Origin: Clostridia bacterium
GTDB taxonomy: Bacteria; Bacillota; Clostridia; Oscillospirales; Acutalibacteraceae
Length of the DNA: 34,605 nt
Assembly: GCA_017409265.1 (NCBI GenBank)
Contig: JAFQSY010000080.1
Location: 1 to 34,605 of the forward strand
Direction of reading: 5' to 3'
Positions 1-8,155 of the stretch are shown here, piece after piece (position 1 is the stretch's first letter; the number at the start of each line of letters is the position of its first letter). The position numbers and the translations under genes are program-made. The notes beneath the pieces are model-generated. The model worked only from the letters and a program-made list of their open reading frames with translations, was not told the origin of the DNA and did no database searches.

Positions 1-648
1 CTTCGTGTTTCAACCACGATGTTTCTTGAGGTAGGATATTCAAAAACCTCGCCGCAGATGATTGCCAAGGAGTTGAAAGTTTCAACAGGCAATCTGACTT
101 ATTATTATCCCACAAAGGAACATCTTCTTGCAGTACTCACGGATTTGCTGTGCAAATATCAGTGGAAGATGATAAAGGAAGAAGCGGATGGCGGTATAAG
201 TTCGTTGCTTGCTCTTTGCTTTGAGCTGATGACAATGGCGGCGGCTTGTGAAGAAAGCGAGGTTGCGAAAGACTTTTTCGTCTCGACTTATCAGAGTCCG
301 AAGTGCCTTGAAATCATCCATAACAATGATACCGCCCGTGCAAAAGAGGTTTTTGCGGAATACTGCCCCGATTGGACGGACGAACAGTTCAGAGAAGCGG
401 AAATTCTTGTTGCAGGTATTGAACACGCAACTCTGAATGCCATTGATAAAACCGTACCGCTTGAAACACGTATTTCGGGAGCATTGAATGCCATTATGAC
501 TATTTATAATGTGCCCGAAGAAATCCGCAGGATAAAAATTGAAAAAGTTCTTGCAATGGATTACCGTTCAATCGGCAAACGAATTTTCAACGAGTTCAAA
601 GAATTGATGATACAGCCGCAGAAATCGAAAGAATTGATGAAGCTGTAA
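1..648 (+). CDS. TetR/AcrR-family transcriptional regulator, 5' end outside the window
   Basis: The reading frame is open from the first base, and the first in-window Met (position 19) lies inside the usual TetR helix 1 (codons before it read LRVSTT, then MFLEVGYSKTS). The true start is therefore probably 10-20 codons upstream of the window. The N-terminal helix-turn-helix is clear: SPQMIAKELKVSTGNLTYYY followed by PTKEHLL. The rest is an all-helical ligand/dimer domain that I cannot assign to a subfamily. Such proteins usually repress a neighbouring gene on effector release; the target is not visible here. The 3' end is odd: from about position 598 the DNA is shared with a repeat-protein reading frame, so the last residues (about MIQPQKSKELMKL) are probably not original TetR sequence but read-through into joined DNA. 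Sure of the family; unsure of the native C-terminus. Confidence 0.85.
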   Translation, partial: LRVSTTMFLEVGYSKTSPQMIAKELKVSTGNLTYYYPTKEHLLAVLTDLLCKYQWKMIKEEADGGISSLLALCFELMTMAAACEESEVAKDFFVSTYQSPKCLEIIHNNDTARAKEVFAEYCPDWTDEQFREAEILVAGIEHATLNAIDKTVPLETRISGALNAIMTIYNVPEEIRRIKIEKVLAMDYRSIGKRIFNEFKELMIQPQKSKELMKL

Positions 649-1937
649 ACGGCTATGATAAGGAAACTGTCAAGTCAAGTGATATTCCCGAACTCGGCAA
701 GCTCATTGATGACATCAAGGCTCTCACAGACGGCGATAATCTTACCAAAGATGAAAAGGCTGCTCTTGAAGAAACCGAAAAGGCAATAGACGATCTCGTT
801 GAAAAGCTCGCAGAGGTTGCAGAGGAAATCAAGAAGGTTGATGAAGCTGTTAAATCCTATGACGAAGAAACTGTCAAGTCAACCGACAGCGAAGACCTTG
901 CACAGCTCAAAGAAGATATTCAGAATCTTATCGACAGCGACAATACCACCGAAAACGAAAAGACCGCACTCGAAGAAATGATTAAGGACATCGAAGGTCT
1001 TGAAGATAAGATTGAAGAAACTGCAAAGGAAATTGAAAGAATTGAAAATGCAGTAAATGACTACGATGAAGAAACTGTCAAGTCAAGCGATGAAGAAGCA
1101 ATCGAGCAGCTCAAAGAGGATATTCAGAATCTTATCGACAGCGGTAACGTAACAGAAGAAGAAATTGCAGGTCTTGAAGAAACCAAAGCTGACGCAGATG
1201 CTCTCACCGATAAGATTGATGAAACTCAGGCTGAAATTGACCGTATCAACGATGCAGTTGCAGGCTATGACGAAGAAACAGTCAAATCCTCCGACAGCGA
1301 AGACCTCGCACAGCTCAAAGAGGATGTTCAGAATCTTATCGACAGCGGTAACGTAACAGAAGAAGAAATTGCAGGTCTTGAAGAAACCAAGGCAGATGCA
1401 GATGCTCTCACCGATAAGATTGCCGAAACAGAACAGCAGCTTGAAGAAATCAAGGGAATCGAAAACAACTTCAATCCCGAAAATGTTTCAAGTGACGACA
1501 AGGCGGCTATCGAAGATAAGATTGCTGAAATCGAAGCGGTTAACCCCGATAACCTCACCGATGAGCAAAAGGCTGAATATGAAGAAATCAAGGCAGGCTT
1601 TGAAGCTCTCCTTGAAGAAATCGCAGCAGCAGAAAAGGATGTTGCGGACATCGGCGTTGAACTTGAAAAGTTTGACGAAGAAAGAGTAACAAAGTTCTGG
1701 GAAGATGATATTGAAGCTCTCAAAGCAAAGATTAATGAACTCATTGCAGATGAGAATATGGGCGAAGCAGAAAAAGCAAAGCTTAATGAATACAAGGCTC
1801 AGACTGAAAAGCTCATCGAAATAATCAACACTCCAAAAGAGTATATCTCCTGCAGATTCTTCTACCTCATCTGGGATTGCCTCACATGGAAATACAACGG
1901 TATTCTCTGGCTCTTTAAGCAGATTTTCGCTTGCTGA
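600..1937 (+). pseudogene. 5'-truncated acidic helical-repeat protein (six ~68-residue repeats)
   Basis: A reading frame open from 543 to 1937 encodes tandem units of about 68 residues (204 bp). The anchor motif YDEETVKSSD or a variant recurs with its Glu codon at 663, 867, 1071, 1275, 1479 and 1680. Each unit has two predicted amphipathic helices, is very rich in Glu/Lys/Asp, and holds a LKEDIQNLIDSGN-like core. There is no ATG, GTG or TTG start before 978 and no ribosome binding site, so this is the 3' part of a longer gene whose promoter, start and probable signal peptide are missing. Translation from ATG 978 would give 319 residues but would begin inside a repeat and has no good Shine-Dalgarno. 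The tail switches abruptly to a hydrophobic, aromatic and Cys-containing segment (FFYLIWDCLTWKYNGILWLF). FIVAR-like or coiled-coil surface repeats are the nearest comparison; function unknown. The junction with the TetR gene suggests deletion or misassembly. Confidence 0.6.
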
Positions 1938-1966
1938 ACTTAACAAAGTAACAACCACATAACACC

Positions 1967-2001
1967 AAAGCCGACGGAATAAACCCCGTCGGCTTTCAAT
2001 T
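1967..2001 (+). terminator. Rho-independent terminator after the repeat protein
   Basis: A perfect 11-bp stem AAAGCCGACGG / CCGTCGGCTTT (1967-1977 and 1986-1996) with an 8-nt loop follows the repeat-protein stop codon by about 30 bases. The stem's own terminal T residues plus CAATTTC supply a modest U-tract. Confidence 0.8.
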
Positions 2002-2104
2002 TCAAAACTTTCAAATTAATCAAAAAATTAACATTAATAAACCCTGAATCAATTGCAACAATAATAAGGCAAACGCAAATTGAATATGAAGGGGTGTAAA
2101 CGAA

Positions 2105-2296
2105 ATGTCAAAGAATAATTCAGTTGTTCCTCAGGCAAGAGCTGCTCTTGACCAGTTCAAGATGGAAGCTGCCCGTGAAGTAGGCGTTAACCTTAAGCAG
2201 GGTTACAACGGTGACCTTACTTCCAAGGAAGCAGGCAGCGTAGGCGGTCAGATGGTCAAGAAGATGATCGAGGCCTATGAAAACGGCATGAAATAA
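2105..2296 (+). CDS. Alpha/beta-type small acid-soluble spore protein (SASP)
   Basis: A 63-residue protein with the two hallmarks of alpha/beta SASPs: a FKMEAAREVGVNL segment containing the germination-protease type cleavage region, and the C-terminal SVGGQMVKKMIE block. Family members coat spore DNA in the forespore core, hold it in an A-like form and protect it from UV and heat; they are degraded for amino acids at germination. Length is typical (60-70 residues). The start is supported by AAGGGGTG at 2089-2096 just upstream of ATG 2105. It is a single-gene unit flanked by hairpin terminators on both sides. Forespore-specific (sigma-G type) expression is expected from the family, but I could not identify a convincing sigma-G promoter. 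Its presence is the best evidence that the host lineage sporulates. Confidence 0.95.
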   Translation: MSKNNSVVPQARAALDQFKMEAAREVGVNLKQGYNGDLTSKEAGSVGGQMVKKMIEAYENGMK

Positions 2297-2315
2297 GTAA
2301 ACTACGGTTTTACGG

Positions 2316-2350
2316 GAGCTGTCGCGGTTTGCGGCGGCTCTTTGCTTTTT
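2316..2350 (+). terminator. Rho-independent terminator after the SASP gene
   Basis: Stem GAGCTGTCGC / GCGGCGGCTC (2316-2325, 2331-2340; two G-U pairs) with a 5-nt loop, followed by TTTGCTTTTT. It lies 20 bases past the SASP stop codon. Confidence 0.8.
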
Positions 2351-2409
2351 GCGGATGTTTTGTTCACGGTTATTTTTCATTTCATCGGAATATTGTTCAT
2401 TTGTTGGTG

Positions 2410-2438
2410 TTGACGTATTTACTTTTATAATATATAAT
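2410..2438 (+). promoter_or_regulatory. Sigma-A promoter for lon
   Basis: TTGACG (2410-2415), 17-bp spacer, TATAAT (2433-2438), about 80 bases before the lon start. I saw no CIRCE or other heat-shock operator nearby. Confidence 0.75.
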
Positions 2439-2519
2439 ACTATATTAAGAGAGTTTATTCTTAAATAATTCAATCGTTTGAGCCGTTAACATCGGATGCG
2501 GCGAAAAGGAGTTTTTATA

Positions 2520-4931
2520 ATGACGAAAGACGAAAAGATAAGGGTAATGCCAACCGTGGCTTTACGCGGTCTGGTTGTATTCCCTGATATGTTTATCCAC
2601 TTTGATGTGGGCAGAGAAAAATCAATTAATGCCCTCAAAAAAGCAATGGATACCGATCAGGAGATTTTTCTCGTAACACAAAAAGATATTAGCGTTGATG
2701 ACCCCGGATATAACGAGCTTTATGAAATCGGTGTTGTTGCGAGCGTAAAGCAGGTTCTTAAGCTTCCGGGAAAAAGCGGAAACGTGCGCGTTGCTGTTGA
2801 GGGCCTTTACAGAGCAAGACTTGTTCAGGGTCTTGAAGTCGGAAGCGGAAATTATCTTAAGGCGATGATTTTTCCGATTGAAGAGCCCGCAACAAGAAAA
2901 GATGCCATTGACTATGAAAAGGCGCTTATCCGCCACACGAAGGATGTTTTTGCCGATTATTCGGACTGTGCTCCGCAGATGCCTGCAGACCTTGTGACAA
3001 GCGTTCTTCAGAAAACAAAGGCAGGTGAGCTTGCAGATTACATTGCAGGCAACATCATGCTTGAATATGAGGACAGGCAGAGCATTCTTTCGGTTATCAA
3101 TCCGATAAGACGTCTTGAAGAGCTTTGCGTACTTCTTGCAAACGAGAGCAATCTTCTTGCAATTGAGGCCGACATCGGCGACAAGGTGCAGGAGGCTATT
3201 GACAAAAATCAGCGTGAATACTATCTTCGTGAGCAGATGAAGATTATTTCATCAGAGCTTGGCGGCGGTGTTTCGCAGGAGGAAGAGCTTGACCGTTTCA
3301 GAGAAACGATTTTCTATATGAAAGCGTCGGAAGAGGTTAAGGAAAAGCTTTTCAAAGAGTGTGACAGACTCGAAAAATATTCTCCTCAGTCACCAGAAGC
3401 GGCGGTCAGCAGAAATTATATTGAAACCTGTCTTTCTCTTCCGTGGGATAAGTCTTCACCCGAAAATACCAATATTGAAAAATCAAGAAAAATTCTTGAA
3501 CGTGACCATTACGGCCTTGAAAAAATCAAGAAAAGAATCCTCGAATATCTTGCGGTGCGTGTTCTTGCACCCGATATCAAGGGTCAGATAATCTGCCTTG
3601 TGGGTCCTCCCGGAGTTGGCAAAACCTCGGTTGCACGCTCGATTGCATCGGCAACGGGCAGAAACTATGTCAGAATTTCTCTCGGCGGCATCAAAGACGA
3701 GGCGGAAATCAGAGGACACAGAAAAACATACATCGGCTCAATGCCCGGTAGAATCATAAATGCGATGCAGCAGGCAGGTACAAGTAATCCGCTTATCCTG
3801 CTTGACGAGGTTGACAAGCTTTCGTCGGATTATAAAGGTGACCCGACCTCTGCACTTCTTGAGGTGCTTGACCCCGAGCAGAATTCAACCTTCAGAGACC
3901 ATTATATTGAGCTTCCGTTCGATTTGAGCAAGGTTTTGTTTATAACAACGGCAAATGTTGAGGCAAATATTCCCGACCCCTTGCGTGACAGAATGGAAAT
4001 AATTGAACTTGGCAGCTACACAAGCGAAGAAAAATTCAATATTGCAAAGAAACATCTTATCCCCAAGCAGGTAAAGCGCCACGGGCTCACCTCGAGTAAG
4101 CTTCGTATATCGGACAAGGCTCTTCGCCTTGTTATTGAGGGATATACCCGTGAGGCAGGCGTGCGAAACCTCGAGCAGCAGATTGCATCAATCTGCCGCA
4201 AAGCCGCAATGTCGGTGGTTGAGGGCAGCGCAGAAAAGATTTCCGTAAAACCCGAGGATATCGAAAATCTTCTCGGCACGAGAAAATACAAGACAGATTC
4301 AATCGTGCGTGAAAACGAGGTTGGCGTTGTCAACGGACTTGCATGGACCTCGGTCGGCGGCGATATGCTTGAAATTGAAACCGCCGTTCTTAACGGTACG
4401 GGCAAGCTTGAGCTTACAGGCTCTCTCGGCGACGTTATGCAGGAGAGTGCAAAGGCAGCTGTCAGCTATATCCGTTCAAAATCGGATGTTCTTCCGATAA
4501 ACAGCGATTTCTATAAAGAAAAAGATATCCACATTCATGTTCCCGAGGGTGCAACCCCAAAAGACGGCCCGTCGGCAGGTGTTACGATTGCGACTTCACT
4601 CATCTCGGCTCTTTCGGGAATCAAGGTGCGCAAGGACGTTGCAATGACGGGCGAGATTACCCTGCGCGGCAGAGTTCTTCCTATCGGAGGACTCAAAGAA
4701 AAATCAATGGCGGCTTACAGAGCAGGCATAAAAACCGTTGTTATTCCTTACGATAACATAGCTGACCTTGATGAGGTCGACTCTGTTGTCAAGGAAACAA
4801 TAACCTTTAAACCTGTCAAGACTGTTGAGGCGGTATGGGATATTGCACTCGAAAAGCCGACAAAGGCTGAAGAAGCGACGGTTCAGCCCGTGAATGTCAG
4901 CAAAAGCACACGCACGTCAATAACACAATAA
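2520..4931 (+). CDS. lon: ATP-dependent protease La (Lon)
   Basis: An 803-residue LonA protease, a soluble hexameric AAA+ serine protease that degrades misfolded and regulatory proteins. N-terminal substrate-recognition (LAN) domain about 10-210, helical linker, then AAA+ module with Walker A GPPGVGKT at 362-369 and Walker [10 protein letters not shown] (D429, E430), sensor region, and C-terminal protease domain with catalytic Ser685 in DGPSAG and Lys728 in GGLKEK. An upstream in-frame ATG at 2496 exists, but AAAAGGAG at 2504-2511 is correctly spaced only for ATG 2520, which also begins like other Lons ([17 protein letters not shown]). It has its own promoter at 2410-2438. engB follows after 12 bases, the same lon-ysxC order as in Bacillus, so the two are likely co-transcribed. 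Full length; all catalytic residues present. Confidence 0.97.
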   Translation: MTKDEKIRVMPTVALRGLVVFPDMFIHFDVGREKSINALKKAMDTDQEIFLVTQKDISVDDPGYNELYEIGVVASVKQVLKLPGKSGNVRVAVEGLYRARLVQGLEVGSGNYLKAMIFPIEEPATRKDAIDYEKALIRHTKDVFADYSDCAPQMPADLVTSVLQKTKAGELADYIAGNIMLEYEDRQSILSVINPIRRLEELCVLLANESNLLAIEADIGDKVQEAIDKNQREYYLREQMKIISSELGGGVSQEEELDRFRETIFYMKASEEVKEKLFKECDRLEKYSPQSPEAAVSRNYIETCLSLPWDKSSPENTNIEKSRKILERDHYGLEKIKKRILEYLAVRVLAPDIKGQIICLVGPPGVGKTSVARSIASATGRNYVRISLGGIKDEAEIRGHRKTYIGSMPGRIINAMQQAGTSNPLILLDEVDKLSSDYKGDPTSALLEVLDPEQNSTFRDHYIELPFDLSKVLFITTANVEANIPDPLRDRMEIIELGSYTSEEKFNIAKKHLIPKQVKRHGLTSSKLRISDKALRLVIEGYTREAGVRNLEQQIASICRKAAMSVVEGSAEKISVKPEDIENLLGTRKYKTDSIVRENEVGVVNGLAWTSVGGDMLEIETAVLNGTGKLELTGSLGDVMQESAKAAVSYIRSKSDVLPINSDFYKEKDIHIHVPEGATPKDGPSAGVTIATSLISALSGIKVRKDVAMTGEITLRGRVLPIGGLKEKSMAAYRAGIKTVVIPYDNIADLDEVDSVVKETITFKPVKTVEAVWDIALEKPTKAEEATVQPVNVSKSTRTSITQ

Positions 4932-4943
4932 GGATTTGAAAAA

Positions 4944-5531
4944 ATGAGATTTGATAAAATAGAATTTACCGCCGCTTACGGCACCTCGAAACAGCTTCCG
5001 CCTTCAAAGGAAACGGAAATTGTTTTTTCGGGCCGTTCAAATGTCGGCAAATCATCGCTGATTAATAAAGTTTTTAACCGCAAAAATCTTGCAAGAGTCA
5101 GCTCTGTTCCCGGCAAGACTATTACCGTCAATTTCTTTAAGGGTGACGGCGTATATTTCGTGGATTTGCCCGGCTACGGCTATGCAAAGCGTGAGCAGAG
5201 CGAAAAAAAACGATGGGCAGAGCTTATGGAAGGCTATTTTCAGTCGGACAGAAATATTAAGCTTGTCATTCAGCTTATTGATATGCGCCATGCACCGTCT
5301 GCCGACGACATGACCATGCTCAATTTCTTGCGCGAGAGCGGCATTCCCTTTGTTATTGCGCTCACAAAATGTGATAAGCTCAATAAAACCGAAACCGAAA
5401 AGCGCAGAGCAAAGCTTCTTGAAGAGCTTGCAGATTATTCGGAAATCAAGACAATTGAATTTTCATCAATAAAGGGAACGGGTGTTGAAGAAGTCAAGGC
5501 GGCGATAATAAATGCCGCAGAGGGAGGATAA
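4944..5531 (+). CDS. engB: Ribosome-biogenesis GTP-binding protein EngB/YsxC
   Basis: A 195-residue TRAFAC GTPase needed for large ribosomal subunit assembly in Firmicutes. G1 is GRSNVGKS (30-37), G2 lies around the VPGKTITVNF segment, G3 is DLPGYGYAK (the EngB signature), and G4 is TKCDK. Length is typical (about 195-210). It sits 12 bases downstream of lon with a weak AAGGA ribosome binding site, and its stop codon is 2 bases before the lysA start. Translation is therefore probably coupled to its neighbours in a lon-engB-lysA transcript. No unusual residues. Confidence 0.95.
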   Translation: MRFDKIEFTAAYGTSKQLPPSKETEIVFSGRSNVGKSSLINKVFNRKNLARVSSVPGKTITVNFFKGDGVYFVDLPGYGYAKREQSEKKRWAELMEGYFQSDRNIKLVIQLIDMRHAPSADDMTMLNFLRESGIPFVIALTKCDKLNKTETEKRRAKLLEELADYSEIKTIEFSSIKGTGVEEVKAAIINAAEGG

Positions 5532-5533
5532 AA

Positions 5534-6832
5534 ATGCTGGTAACAAAATGCGTTTCGACCAACGAAAAAGGACATCTGACCATAGGCGGCGCAGATGCGC
5601 TTGAGCTTGCCGAAAAATTTGGCACACCGCTGTATGTTTACAGCGAAGATAAAATAAGGCAGAAAATCCGTGAGTTTATTCTTTCTGTGAATAAGTATTA
5701 CAACGGCAACGGACTTGTTGTGTATGCAAGCAAGGCATTCTGCTGCAAGGAAATGTGCCGAATCTGTAAGCAGGAGAATATCGGTATTGACGTCGTGTCG
5801 GGAGGCGAGCTTTATACTGCGCTTTCCGTTGACTTTCCTGCGAAAAAAATTGTTTTTCACGGCAATAACAAAACATATGATGAACTTACAGCCGCAGTCG
5901 AAAACGGTGTTGGAAGAATTATTGTTGATAATAAAACGGAGCTTAAAAAGCTTAATGAAATTGCAGCAAATCTCGGTAAAACAGCAGGAATCATGCTCAG
6001 AATCAAGCCCGGTATCGACGCGCACACTCATGATTTCATAAAGACGGGTCAGATTGATTCAAAATTCGGTTTTGCTCTCGAAACGGGCGAGGCAATGGAT
6101 GCTGTTAAAGCAGCTCTTGATATGCCCAATCTCAAGCTCCGAGGACTTCATTGCCATATCGGTTCGCAGATTTTTGATATCGCTCCTTTTGAGCTTGCCG
6201 CAAAGGTCATGCTTGAATTTTTCAGAGATATCAAGCTTGAAACCGGTGTTGAGCTTGAAGAACTCAACCTCGGCGGTGGCTTTGGTATAAAATATCTTAA
6301 AAAGGATTATCATGAACCGTATGCTGAATATATAAAAAATGTTTCGGCAGTTGTCAGCAGCTTTTCACATGAGCTGGGAATCAAGACTCCGTTCATTCTT
6401 ATAGAGCCCGGTCGCTCAATCGTTGGCGTTGCAGGTACAACTTTGTATACAGTCGGCAGCGTGAAGAAAATTCCCGATATAAGAACTTATGTTTCTGTTG
6501 ACGGCGGCATGGCTGATAACCCGAGATATGCGCTTTACCGCTCGGATTATGAAATTGTGTGTGCAAACAGAGCTGAAGAGGACAGAACTGAGACAGTCAC
6601 AGTTGCGGGTAAATGCTGCGAAAGCGGAGATCTGATTCAGGAAAACACAAAGCTTCAGCCCGTCAAGAGCGGAGATATTCTTGCTGTACTTTCCACGGGT
6701 GCATATAACTACTCTATGGCTTCTAACTACAATCGCATCGCAAGACCGCCCGTTATCATGGTCAAGGACGGCGAGGCAAGAGTTGTTGTTAAGAGAGAAA
6801 CCTATGAGCAGATAACCGCAAATGATATTTAA
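5534..6832 (+). CDS. lysA: Diaminopimelate decarboxylase
   Basis: A 432-residue PLP-dependent fold-type III decarboxylase that converts meso-diaminopimelate to L-lysine, the last step of lysine synthesis. PLP-binding Lys67 is in VVYASKA, the HCHIGSQ motif is at 206-212, a glycine-rich phosphate-binding loop LGGGFGIKY follows, EPGRS is at 291-295, and the catalytic CCESGD (Cys362-Glu363 form the second-subunit active-site contribution) leads to the C-terminal GAYNYSMASNYN. All expected active-site elements are present, and DAP specificity rather than arginine/ornithine is indicated by overall length and EPGRS. GGGAGG overlapping the engB stop gives a strong ribosome binding site. Other lysine-pathway genes are not in the window. 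Confidence 0.95.
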   Translation: MLVTKCVSTNEKGHLTIGGADALELAEKFGTPLYVYSEDKIRQKIREFILSVNKYYNGNGLVVYASKAFCCKEMCRICKQENIGIDVVSGGELYTALSVDFPAKKIVFHGNNKTYDELTAAVENGVGRIIVDNKTELKKLNEIAANLGKTAGIMLRIKPGIDAHTHDFIKTGQIDSKFGFALETGEAMDAVKAALDMPNLKLRGLHCHIGSQIFDIAPFELAAKVMLEFFRDIKLETGVELEELNLGGGFGIKYLKKDYHEPYAEYIKNVSAVVSSFSHELGIKTPFILIEPGRSIVGVAGTTLYTVGSVKKIPDIRTYVSVDGGMADNPRYALYRSDYEIVCANRAEEDRTETVTVAGKCCESGDLIQENTKLQPVKSGDILAVLSTGAYNYSMASNYNRIARPPVIMVKDGEARVVVKRETYEQITANDI

Positions 6833-6880
6833 CTTATTTTGAGTAATAATATTTTATAAAACGATTAAGGAAGTGACACA

Positions 6881-8155
6881 ATGCCCCAGGTCAGAATGAT
6901 AGCTGAACAGGTGCGTTTGCTTTCGGAGCAGACAGACAGATTCAAAACGGGACGTATTTCGGTGTCCATGGCTCTTCCCATGGACGAAAGAATGGCGGCA
7001 AATTCGCTGCTGATATTTCTGCTCAAGCGCTCGTGTAAGGAATATCCCGATTTTTCTCTTCTCAACGGAAAACTTGATGAGCTTTATGGTGCAAGCCTTT
7101 CCGCGTCTGTTTCAAAGTCAGGCGAATCGCAGGTTTTGACCCTTTCGCTTACCTGCCTTGATGACCGATTTGCTCTGACCGATGAAAGCATTGTTGAGCA
7201 GTGTGCACAGCTTCTTGCAAGCATGATTTTTTCGCCAAACTGCAAAGGCGGCAGCTTCGGCGCAGAGAATCTTGCGGCAGAAAAAAGGCTTCTCATTCAG
7301 CGTATTGAAGAAGAGCTTAACGATAAAAGAGCTTATGCTTTTAACCGCTGCATAAGCCTCATGTGTTCAAACGAGGCATACGGTAGGCCCAAATACGGAA
7401 CAGTTGAAGAGATTCAGGCGGTTAAAATGGCGGATATTTATGCGGCGTGGAAAAACATGCTTTCAACTGCCGTTATCCAGATAACGGTTGTCGGCAGTTC
7501 GAATGCAGACGATGTTGCAAAAATCTTTGAAAAGTGTTTCTCAAAGATTGAGAGAAATCCCGCAAAAACTGAAACCGTGTTTATCCGAAGAGGCGGACAC
7601 TTCAACAGATATGAAGAAAAATACCCCGTGAATCAGGGCAAGCTTGTTATCGGCTTCAGAGCAGGTACGCAGAACAGCCGCGATAATCTTGCGGCGGTAA
7701 CCGTCATGAACGATATTTTCGGAATGGGCACATATTCAAAGCTCTTTATGAACGTGCGTGAAAAATTGAGCCTTGCATATTACTGTTGGTCAAAATTCAT
7801 TGCAAGCAAGGGTCTTGTTCTTGTTGAGGGCGGAATTGATACCAATAAAGAAAAAAAGGTTTCAGCCGAAATTTTAAGCCAGCTTTCGGATTTGAGAAAC
7901 GGCAAAACCGACCCCGAAGTGCTTGAATCTTCAAAGCGCAGCCTTAAGGAAAGGCACACCCTCACAACCCCCGAGAGCATTTGCGCATGGTATGCATCGC
8001 AGGTGCTTGAGGATGAAATTTTAACTCCCGAAAATATTGTCGAAGAAATCGAAAAGGTAACAATGGAGCAGGTCTGTGAGGCAGCAAAGAAGCTTTCGAT
8101 TGACACGATATTCATGCTTTCAGCGACAGAGGAGGGCGAAACGAATGAAGATTAA
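6881..8155 (+). CDS. M16-family peptidase-like protein, catalytically inactive (YmfF-type)
   Basis: A 424-residue protein with two LuxS/insulinase-like lobes (about 1-200 and 200-424). The position where M16 enzymes carry the zinc motif HxxEH reads NSLLIFLLKRS instead, so the metal site is missing, while the flanking LDELYGASLSA segment and the C-terminal lobe (YSKLFMNVREKLSLAYYC) fit the family. The next gene encodes the partner with an intact HxxEH and overlaps by 11 bases. Paired active/inactive M16B subunits of this kind (ymfF/ymfH in Bacillus, next to genes of cell-envelope or competence context) form heterodimers. AAGGAAG at 6868-6874 supports the ATG at 6881. Substrate unknown. It begins 48 bases after lysA with no terminator seen. 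Confidence 0.88.
   Translation: MPQVRMIAEQVRLLSEQTDRFKTGRISVSMALPMDERMAANSLLIFLLKRSCKEYPDFSLLNGKLDELYGASLSASVSKSGESQVLTLSLTCLDDRFALTDESIVEQCAQLLASMIFSPNCKGGSFGAENLAAEKRLLIQRIEEELNDKRAYAFNRCISLMCSNEAYGRPKYGTVEEIQAVKMADIYAAWKNMLSTAVIQITVVGSSNADDVAKIFEKCFSKIERNPAKTETVFIRRGGHFNRYEEKYPVNQGKLVIGFRAGTQNSRDNLAAVTVMNDIFGMGTYSKLFMNVREKLSLAYYCWSKFIASKGLVLVEGGIDTNKEKKVSAEILSQLSDLRNGKTDPEVLESSKRSLKERHTLTTPESICAWYASQVLEDEILTPENIVEEIEKVTMEQVCEAAKKLSIDTIFMLSATEEGETNED

Noticed and set aside
610-1690. Regular 204-bp repeats resembling a CRISPR or satellite array
   Set aside because: The periodicity is that of a coding frame with synonymous differences and no unique spacers; it is protein repeats.
978-1937. 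Treating ATG 978 as the genuine start of a 319-residue protein
   Set aside because: It lies inside the third repeat, lacks a Shine-Dalgarno, and repeat coding continues upstream without stop to about 600.
2000-2104. Sigma-G promoter for the spore protein
   Set aside because: Expected biologically, but no -35/-10 pair with acceptable sequence and spacing could be read.
2439-2519. CIRCE or CtsR operator controlling lon
   Set aside because: No matching inverted or heptad repeat in the leader.
2496-2519. Lon starting at ATG 2496
   Set aside because: The ribosome binding site AAAAGGAG lies downstream of that ATG and fits ATG 2520.
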